Shown here one piece after another: positions 1 to 5,378 of a stretch of DNA of 13,522 nucleotides. The number at the start of each line of letters is the position of its first letter. Within the stretch, counting starts at the first letter, position 1. The stretch spans positions 1 to 13,522 of the forward strand of contig JAGDAE010000247.1 in the NCBI GenBank assembly GCA_017959645.1, given 5' to 3'. Both the position numbers and the translations under genes were made by a program. Under the pieces are notes generated by a model. It had not been told where the DNA came from. It searched no databases and worked only from the letters and a program-made list of their open reading frames with translations. This DNA is from Kiritimatiellia bacterium. GTDB taxonomy: Bacteria > Verrucomicrobiota > Kiritimatiellia > RFP12 > UBA1067.

Positions 1-55
1 CGGACTGATACCATCCTATCGTGGAGATGCCCGATAGGCGTTTCTTCGTCCGCCC

Positions 56-90
56 ATACCGAGGTTTCGATCCTTGTATACCGAGGTTTC
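56..90. repeat. 13-bp direct repeat with 22-bp spacing (two perfect copies)
   Basis: The 13-mer ATACCGAGGTTTC occurs perfectly at 56-68 and 78-90, start to start 22 bp, i.e. about two helical turns. A weaker related copy beginning ATAGGCGTTTC starts at 34, again 22 bp before the first perfect copy, so the array may run from 34 to 99 as three units. The second perfect copy and the weak copy share TTTCTTC after the core. Function is unknown; same-face protein binding sites are one possibility. Confidence 0.6.
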
Positions 91-243
91 TTCACGCCTC
101 CCCGGCGGCCTTCGCGAAAGGCGGGTATCGGCATGAACTTTCAGCCGCCAAAAGTGTGCCGAACCATGCCGCAATGGCGCAGAAAACGCAATATTGGACC
201 TCTCCGGCCATTTCCGCATAAAACGGAAACCACCCCCGCCAAG

Positions 244-309
244 CCCTCATATGAATCACAAAAACCCCTCATATAAAACCGCGAAAGCCCTTATATGAAA
301 TCGCCCTTA
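244..309. repeat. Three tandem degenerate 22-bp repeats (core CCCTCATATGAA)
   Basis: Three units start at 244, 266 and 288, exactly 22 bp apart. Their first 12 bases read CCCTCATATGAA, CCCTCATATAAA and CCCTTATATGAA, so at most two differences between any pair. The rest of each unit is variable but A-rich in the first two. Decayed units may follow, starting with CCCTTACTG at 312 and CCCTCTGATG at 332. The period equals that of the unrelated repeat at 56-90. The variable halves and short period do not fit a CRISPR array. Confidence 0.65.
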
Positions 310-343
310 CCCCCTTACTGTTTCGCGAAAACCCTCTGATGTT

Positions 344-400
344 TTCCGGCGGCTTCTGAAAGCGTGCGTCAGTAATCGCCGCCGGAATCTCCACGGGAGA
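344..400 (-). terminator. Hairpin pair after the dipeptidase stop codon, possible operon end
   Basis: Arms at 344-353 and 378-387 form a perfect 10-bp GC-rich stem (TTCCGGCGGC with its complement); inside the 24-nt loop CTGA at 356-359 can pair with TCAG at 369-372. A second small stem TCTCC/GGAGA lies at 388-400, immediately beside it. These sit 22-78 bases past the stop codon of the last gene of the operon. There is no U-run right after the stem, so it is not a canonical intrinsic terminator; it could protect the 3' end or help Rho-dependent termination. Confidence 0.4.
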
Positions 401-421
401 AATCTCGCGCCGTCCCGGTCA

Positions 422-1747
422 TTACAGGGCGGCGAGGATTTTCGCCGCCCATTCGCGAGCCTTGGCGAACTGTTCGAACGAATAGCTCTCGTCCGGCGAA
501 TGGATCCTGTTCTCCGCCTGTCCCCAGCCGACGATTACCGGCGCCGCGCCGGTTATGTCGCGAAGCGTGGACAGCACCGGAATCGACGCGCCGTCCCACA
601 TGTAGAGCGCGCCACGAGGATCCATCTCCTCCAGAACGTCCGCCGCGAGCCTGAACGCAGGCGAGCCTATCGGCAGGCGAAAGCCGGCCGCGCCCTCGTT
701 CACATCTTCGAAAACAAGCTTCATGCCTCTCGGCACGCGGTCTTCGAGATGGCGGCGGAGCGCATCCATCGCCGCCTTCGGTTTCTGCCCCGGAACGAGC
801 CGCAAAGACAGCTTCGCTACCGCCTCGGACGGGATTACCGTCTTTGCGCCGGGTCCGCCGTAGCCGGAATGAACTCCGTTCACCTCGATCGTCGGCTCGA
901 AACCGATACGCTGCGCGAGCGACTTGCCCATCTGCCCGCCGACCGGATCGCAGCCGATTTCCGCGGCCATCTCCTCTTCGCCCGGCGTGGAAATCTCGGC
1001 CGCCGAAAGCTCCTCGCGCACCGGCGGCACGATTCCGTCTCTGAAACCGGCAACCGCGATCGAACCGTCGGCGTGGTGCAGCGATGCGAGCAACTCGCAC
1101 ATGCCCTGGGCCGGATTCGGAGCCGCGCCACCGAATTCGCCGCTGTGCAGATCTCGCGACGCTCCCTTGAGCCGCAGCGTGAGATGGGCGACCCCGCGAA
1201 GCCCAGCCACGATCGCCGGACGCAGATTGGCGGCGGCGGAAGTATCGCAGACGAGCATCGCGTCGGCGGAGAGTTCCCGGCGGAGGCTTTCCGCCATGCG
1301 CAACAGCGCGCCGCTGCCGGACTCTTCCTCGCCGTCAAGCACGATCTTTATCGTCGGCGCCGATGCGCAAGATTCGAGAAAGTCGCGCATTCCGCAGAAA
1401 AACGCGAAGAACTGGCCCTTGTCGTCCTGCGCGCCGCGGCAATATACCCGGTCGCCGACGACGGTCGGCACAAAAGGAGGCGTCTTCCACTCCTCCGGTC
1501 GTTCGGCCGGCTGGACGTCGTAATGGCCGTAGAAAAGGACGGTCTTCCCCTCGCCCTTGCGCTCGGCGACGATCACGGGCGGGGAAAACGAATCGCTCTT
1601 GAGCGCCACCGAGAAACCGAGTTTCTCGAGCCACGCCTTGAGCCACATCGCGCAGGCGAGCGTCTCGCGCAGTTTCGACCTGTCGGCGCCTACGCTTTCG
1701 AAGGCGAGCAGCTCGAAATATTCGGCGCGGACGGAATCTTCGATCAT
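422..1747 (-). CDS. M20 family metallopeptidase, dipeptidase-like
   Basis: A 441-residue cytosolic zinc peptidase of the M20 carnosinase/dipeptidase branch, expected to split dipeptides. The di-metal site is complete by comparison with the family: H75 and D77 in GHYDVQP, bridging D108 in GAQDDKG, the catalytic/metal pair E141-E142 in DGEEESGS, D168 in VCDTS, and H417 in IHSPDE. H201 in DLHSGEFGG matches the histidine that reaches across the dimer in this branch, and the region around 185-310 is the lid/dimerisation domain. Length is usual for the family. The ATG at 1747 overlaps the lysS stop codon by 4 bp (ATGA) and has no clear Shine-Dalgarno, so it probably depends on translational coupling; an open frame running further upstream only shadows lysS. 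No signal peptide. Exact substrate cannot be read from sequence: carnosinase-like, Xaa-dipeptidase or acyl-amino-acid hydrolase are all possible. Confidence 0.9.
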   Translation of the reverse strand: MIEDSVRAEYFELLAFESVGADRSKLRETLACAMWLKAWLEKLGFSVALKSDSFSPPVIVAERKGEGKTVLFYGHYDVQPAERPEEWKTPPFVPTVVGDRVYCRGAQDDKGQFFAFFCGMRDFLESCASAPTIKIVLDGEEESGSGALLRMAESLRRELSADAMLVCDTSAAANLRPAIVAGLRGVAHLTLRLKGASRDLHSGEFGGAAPNPAQGMCELLASLHHADGSIAVAGFRDGIVPPVREELSAAEISTPGEEEMAAEIGCDPVGGQMGKSLAQRIGFEPTIEVNGVHSGYGGPGAKTVIPSEAVAKLSLRLVPGQKPKAAMDALRRHLEDRVPRGMKLVFEDVNEGAAGFRLPIGSPAFRLAADVLEEMDPRGALYMWDGASIPVLSTLRDITGAAPVIVGWGQAENRIHSPDESYSFEQFAKAREWAAKILAAL

Positions 1748-3195
1748 ACGCGTTTCAACTGCGGGAAAAGCACCACGTCGCGGATTGAATCGCATCCGGT
1801 CAGGAACATCACAAGCCGGTCGACGCCGAAGCCGAGCCCGCCTGTCGGCGGCATCCCGCACTCGAGCGCCGAAATGAAATCCTCGTCGATCTTTTCGGTA
1901 TCCTCGCCCGCCTGGTGCTCCAGCGCCTCGCGCTGGGCGATCGGGTCGTTCTGCTCGGTGTAGCCGGGGCACAGCTCGCGCCCGGCGACCACGAATTCGA
2001 ACACGTCGACCAGCGACGGGTCGTCTTTGCAGGTTTTCGCGAGCGGGACGAATTCGTGGGGGATGCGCGTCACGAAAGTCGGCTGCATGAGCTTCTTCTC
2101 GATCAGCTTGTCGTATACTTCGTGCGTCAGCGCAAGCTCGTCCTTCACGCCGTCCAGTTCGAGATTGGTCGCGGTCTCGCGGCCTTTCGCCTTCGCCCTT
2201 TCCAGCTGGACCGCGAAATCGAGCCCGAACCAGTCCTCGCCCATCAGCTCCTTCACGAGATCCCTGTAGGCGACGCGGCGGTACGGCGGATTGAAATCGA
2301 TCGGTGTCTTCGCCTCCCCGTACTCGATCACGCGCTTGCCGATCACGGTGTCGCACAGATGCGGCAGAAGCCCTTCCATTATCGCTTCCATCGAAGTGCG
2401 GTCGCCGTAGGCCTCGTAGATTTCGCAGACGGTGAACTCCGGATTGTGCGTACGGTCGATGCCCTCGTTGCGGAAATCCTTGCCCATCTCGAAAACCTTG
2501 TTCATCCCGCCGACCAGAAGACGCTTCAGGTACAGTTCGGGGGCGATGCGCATGACGCATTCCTTGTCGAGCGCGTTGAACCGCGTATAGAACGGCTTGG
2601 CCGCCGCTCCGCCGGCCTGATCCTGCAGAATCGGCGTTTCGACCTCGACGAACCCCTTCGACCAGAGGTGCTTTCTGATTTCCATCAGAAGACGCGACCG
2701 GGTGAAGAACCTCTCCCTCGATTCGTCGTTCGTCATCAGATCGACGTAGCGGCGGCGGTAGCACTCCTCCTGATCGGCCAGACCGTGGAATTTCTCCGGC
2801 GGCTGCTCGAGAGCCTTGGCGAGCATCGTCCATTCCTTGACGATCAGGCTCTTCTCGCCCTTCTGCGTCGTGAAAAGCGTGCCCTCCGCGCCGATTATGT
2901 CCCCGAGATTGAGCAGTTTGAACGCCGCGAACGCCGTCTCTGAAAGCTCGTCGCGCTTGAAAATGAGCTGGAAGCGTCCGGTGCCGTCGTTCATGGTGCA
3001 GAAGTTCATCTTGCCCATGCGGCGTATCGTCAAGAGGCGCCCGGCTACGCGAACCGTCCGGCCCTCCTCGAACCCGTCCCTGACGGCTTTCAGGTCTTCG
3101 TGGTCGTACTTGCCGCCGTACGGCTCGTAGCCCATCCCGGCGAGCGCGCGCATGCTCGCCAGCCGCTGTTCGCGGTATTCGTTCGTCTCGGCCAT
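1744..3195 (-). CDS. lysS: Lysine--tRNA ligase, class II
   Basis: A 483-residue class II lysyl-tRNA synthetase that charges tRNA-Lys using ATP. Residues about 45-125 form the OB-fold anticodon-binding domain (VRVAGRLLTIRRMGKMNF onward). The catalytic core follows: motif 1 around GFVEVETPIL (181-190), motif 2 around FEMGKDFRNEGIDRTHNPEF (235-254, arginine at 242), and motif 3 GLGFGVDRLVMFL (453-465). The lysine-pocket segment GYTEQNDPIAQ (411-421) is the family's usual Y-x-E-x-NDP element, here with ELCPGY in front of it where many homologues have EIANAY. Length is slightly under the common 490-505. Start ATG at 3195 is supported by GGAG (3204-3207 on the plus strand) eight bases ahead, lying in the end of argD. 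It is one base from the argD stop and overlaps the peptidase gene by 4 bp, so it is in the argB operon. Confidence 0.96.
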   Translation of the reverse strand: MAETNEYREQRLASMRALAGMGYEPYGGKYDHEDLKAVRDGFEEGRTVRVAGRLLTIRRMGKMNFCTMNDGTGRFQLIFKRDELSETAFAAFKLLNLGDIIGAEGTLFTTQKGEKSLIVKEWTMLAKALEQPPEKFHGLADQEECYRRRYVDLMTNDESRERFFTRSRLLMEIRKHLWSKGFVEVETPILQDQAGGAAAKPFYTRFNALDKECVMRIAPELYLKRLLVGGMNKVFEMGKDFRNEGIDRTHNPEFTVCEIYEAYGDRTSMEAIMEGLLPHLCDTVIGKRVIEYGEAKTPIDFNPPYRRVAYRDLVKELMGEDWFGLDFAVQLERAKAKGRETATNLELDGVKDELALTHEVYDKLIEKKLMQPTFVTRIPHEFVPLAKTCKDDPSLVDVFEFVVAGRELCPGYTEQNDPIAQREALEHQAGEDTEKIDEDFISALECGMPPTGGLGFGVDRLVMFLTGCDSIRDVVLFPQLKRV

Positions 3196-3196
3196 C

Positions 3197-4396
3197 TTAT
3201 TCGCTCCAGAGGCAGTCGAGCGCGTCGGACATCATGTCCACCGCGTCCTCGAGATCGCTCTCGGCGAGGTTGAGCGGCGGCAGGAAGCGCACAACGTTCT
3301 CGCCGGCGGTGAGCGTAAGCAGCCCCTGTCCCTTGAAGGCGTCGACAAGCTCCTTGGGGTCGCCGTCGACGACCAGCCCGAGCATCAGCCCCTTGCCGCG
3401 CACTTCGAGGAGCTTGTCGTACTTGTCGACGAACCCCTGCAGCGCCTCCCTGAGCAGATTGCCGGTCTCGACGCACTTCTCGAGCAGATTCTCCTCTTCG
3501 ATCACCTCGATAACCGCGTTCGCCGCTGCCGCAGCGACCGGGTTGCCGCCGAAAGTCGAGGCGTGAGAGGATACGGTGAAGACGTCGGCGAGTTTCGCGC
3601 CGGATACGAGCGCGCCCATCGGCAGCCCGCCCGCCAGCGCCTTCGCGCACGTGAAAAGATCGGGCTTGACGCCGTATCCCTGCCACGCGAACCACGTGCC
3701 GGTGCGCCCGATGCCGCTTTGCACCTCGTCGCAGATCATAAGCAGGTTCTTCTCGTCGCAGAGAGCGCGCACGCCCTTCATGAACTCGTCCGTCGCCGGG
3801 GTGACGCCGCCCTCGCCCTGGACCGGTTCGAGCATGACCGCGACCGTGTTGCCGTTGATCGCCGCCTTGACCGAATCGAGATCGTTGAAGTCGGCATAGG
3901 CGAAACCGGCCGGCAGCGGATCGTACCCTTCCTGGCACCACGCCTGGGCGGTCGCCGCCAGCGTCGCCAGCGTGCGGCCGTGGAAGCCCTTGCGGAACGT
4001 CACGATCTCGTATCTTCCGCCGTTCGCGGCGCCCCATTTGCGCGCGAGCTTGATCGCCGCCTCGTTCGCCTCGGCGCCGGAGTTCGCGAAAAACACCTTT
4101 CCGCCCAGCCCGGAGATTTCGACCAGCTTCGTCGCCAGCAGCGTCGCCGGCACGTTGGCGTAGAGATTCGAGCAGTGGGTGAAAAGCGCCGCCTGCGTCT
4201 GTATCGCTTCGACGACCTTCTTGTTGCCGTACCCGATGTTCTGCACGCCGATTCCGCCGGTGAAATCGTAGTAGACCATCCCGTCCACGTCGCGCACCGT
4301 CACGCCCTTGCCGCTCGCTATGACCACCGACGGCGCGTACGTCGGCATCAGCTTGCTTTTGTAAAGTTCGAGAATCTCGTTGGTCTTGTTGCTCAT
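3197..4396 (-). CDS. argD: Acetylornithine aminotransferase (class III PLP)
   Basis: A 399-residue pyridoxal-phosphate enzyme of aminotransferase class III. With argB directly upstream it is best read as acetylornithine aminotransferase, which turns N-acetylglutamate semialdehyde into N-acetylornithine in arginine synthesis. Visible signatures: NSGAEANE (105-112) for phosphate/cofactor binding, EPVQGEGG (190-197), DEVQSGIGRTG (223-233) with the cofactor aspartate, the Schiff-base lysine K252 in CAKALAGGLPMGA, and HASTFGGNP (278-286). Length is normal for ArgD. The start ATG overlaps the argB stop by 4 bp and has GGAG (4405-4408, plus strand) eight bases ahead. ArgD enzymes often also serve as succinyl-diaminopimelate aminotransferase in lysine synthesis, which would suit the lysS neighbour; that double role is inference. 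4-aminobutyrate or ornithine aminotransferase is less likely given context. Confidence 0.92.
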   Translation of the reverse strand: MSNKTNEILELYKSKLMPTYAPSVVIASGKGVTVRDVDGMVYYDFTGGIGVQNIGYGNKKVVEAIQTQAALFTHCSNLYANVPATLLATKLVEISGLGGKVFFANSGAEANEAAIKLARKWGAANGGRYEIVTFRKGFHGRTLATLAATAQAWCQEGYDPLPAGFAYADFNDLDSVKAAINGNTVAVMLEPVQGEGGVTPATDEFMKGVRALCDEKNLLMICDEVQSGIGRTGTWFAWQGYGVKPDLFTCAKALAGGLPMGALVSGAKLADVFTVSSHASTFGGNPVAAAAANAVIEVIEEENLLEKCVETGNLLREALQGFVDKYDKLLEVRGKGLMLGLVVDGDPKELVDAFKGQGLLTLTAGENVVRFLPPLNLAESDLEDAVDMMSDALDCLWSE

Positions 4397-5253
4397 TCGG
4401 TTATCTCCGTTCCCACGCCTTCACGCGTGAATATTTCCAGTAACAGCGAGTGCGCCATGCGTCCGTCGACAAGGTGCACCTTTCTCACCCCGGCGGCGAT
4501 CGCGTCGCAGCAGCTCTCGATTTTCGGGAGCATGCCGCCCGAGATCGTCCCGTCCGCCTTCAGCTTCGAAACGTCTCCGAGGTGGAGCGTCGAGAAAAGC
4601 GTCGACGGATCGTCTGGGTTTTTGAGGACTCCCGGCACGTCGCTGACGAGCGCGAACTTCCTCGCTTTTATCGCCTTGGCCAGAGCCGCGGCGGCGAAAT
4701 CTGCGTTGATGTTGTAGAGATGCCCGTCCTCCTCGCCGGTCCCGAGCGGAGTGACGACCGGGATTATCCCGGCGTCGAGCATCTCGGTCACCGCGCGGGT
4801 GTCGGCGCGCGTGACGAAGCCGACGTATCCGCGGTCGGGATCGGTTATCCTGCGCGCCGAGAATATCCAGTTCCCGTGCAGCGGCCGCGCGTTCGAGCCG
4901 CGCTTGGCCAGCCGCGCGACGAGATCGGGATTGACCGCGTTGTTCAGCGTGCGGCGGACGATCTCCATCGTCTCCTCGTCGGTTACGCGCTGGCCGTCGA
5001 CGAATTCCGGCTCGTGCCCCGATTCCTTGATCGCCCTCGAAATCGCCTTTCCGCCGCCGTGCACGATGACGACCTTCATGCCTACCGAACTCATGAACGC
5101 GATGTCGTCCATGAGCGAATCGAGGTTGCTCTCGATCTCCATGACCGAGCCGCCGACCTTTACGAGAACGACCGAACCGCGAAAGTCCTGAATATACGGC
5201 AAGGCCTCGGTCAGAACCGCCGCCTTCGCCTGGGCAATGTCCACTCTTTCCAT
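4393..5253 (-). CDS. argB: Acetylglutamate kinase, arginine-sensitive type
   Basis: A 286-residue amino-acid kinase catalysing ATP-dependent phosphorylation of N-acetylglutamate, second step of arginine synthesis. Key residues: K32 in VKVGGS, the glycine loop HGGGK (65-69), substrate arginine R89 in GQRVTD, NINAD (181-185) with the substrate asparagine and catalytic aspartate, SDVPGVL (204-210), and K244 in ISGGMLPK. An N-terminal helix (about residues 6-25, ending EALPYIQDFRG) precedes the kinase fold, and the C-terminus carries HLVDGRMAHSLLLEIF...GVGTE. Both are known marks of hexameric, arginine-inhibited kinases. The usual GLSGKDG stretch is replaced by NARPLHGNW (121-129), an odd variant. 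First gene of the operon; overlaps argD by 4 bp. The ATG at 5253 has no Shine-Dalgarno and lies only about 10 bases from a -10 box, yet the next Met (38) would delete the N-helix and the catalytic lysine, so this start is kept. Confidence 0.94.
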   Translation of the reverse strand: MERVDIAQAKAAVLTEALPYIQDFRGSVVLVKVGGSVMEIESNLDSLMDDIAFMSSVGMKVVIVHGGGKAISRAIKESGHEPEFVDGQRVTDEETMEIVRRTLNNAVNPDLVARLAKRGSNARPLHGNWIFSARRITDPDRGYVGFVTRADTRAVTEMLDAGIIPVVTPLGTGEEDGHLYNINADFAAAALAKAIKARKFALVSDVPGVLKNPDDPSTLFSTLHLGDVSKLKADGTISGGMLPKIESCCDAIAAGVRKVHLVDGRMAHSLLLEIFTREGVGTEITE

Positions 5254-5263
5254 AATTTCGCGT

Positions 5264-5293
5264 ATTATATCAAATTATGCCCCCGCGCTTCAA
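5264..5293 (-). promoter_or_regulatory. Extended -10 promoter of the argB operon
   Basis: On the minus strand a consensus TATAAT (5264-5269) is preceded by TGA, making an extended -10, and TTGAAG (5288-5293) sits 18 bases upstream as the -35. The expected transcription start, about seven bases past the -10, is near 5257, so only about four bases would precede the argB ATG at 5253. The -10 region shares the 11-mer ATTATATCAAA (plus-strand reading) with the promoter at 8270-8299. Sequence match only; no experimental support. Confidence 0.7.
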
Positions 5294-5305
5294 CCGGGAA
5301 TGGCG

Positions 5306-5351
5306 AAAAATCGGCTTTGGCGTTCCTTCCCCGCGCGACGGAACGCCAAAG
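5306..5351 (-). terminator. Rho-independent terminator of the secreted-protein gene
   Basis: A perfect 12-bp inverted repeat (arms 5315-5326 and 5340-5351, CTTTGGCGTTCC and its complement) with a 13-nt loop, followed on the minus strand by CCGA and five T residues (5306-5310). It starts 28 bases after the stop codon of the upstream gene and ends just before the argB -35 box, separating the two transcription units. Confidence 0.88.
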
Positions 5352-5378
5352 TCGCGATTTTCTCGAAATGGCGCTCCC

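Larger units (their letters stand above)
1..421. other. Gene-free region downstream of the dipeptidase, with phased repeats and hairpins
   Basis: No convincing coding sequence is seen here. Two small open frames cross it on opposite strands (about 66 codons each, roughly 16-221), but neither has a good ribosome binding site or a recognisable domain. The stretch holds two clusters of direct repeats with 22-bp spacing (56-90 and 244-309, listed separately). Small inverted repeats include TTTCCG/CGGAAA at 211-216 and 224-229, GCCTT/AAGGC at 108-122, and a pair of hairpins at 344-400. Part of it (about 240-330) is visibly richer in A and T than the coding DNA around it. It may be the regulatory region of a gene that lies beyond base 1; that is inference. 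Confidence 0.6.

Noticed and set aside
16..221. Two overlapping small open frames (66-67 codons) on opposite strands
   Set aside because: No Shine-Dalgarno, no recognisable domain, and they run through the 22-bp repeat cluster; chance frames in GC-rich DNA are likely.
244..309. CRISPR array
   Set aside because: Period is 22 bp in total, the shared part is only about 12 bp and imperfect, and no cas gene is present.
500..1963. 487-codon plus-strand open frame across the dipeptidase gene
   Set aside because: Arg-rich composition, no motifs, and the minus-strand M20 peptidase has a complete active site.
1748..2833. Upstream extension of the dipeptidase frame to an earlier ATG
   Set aside because: This part overlaps lysS in another frame and gives Arg-rich text; the M20 domain begins at the ATG at 1747.
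3152..4717. 521-codon plus-strand open frame across argD and argB
   Set aside because: Antisense shadow of two well-supported genes; no ribosome site or family motif.
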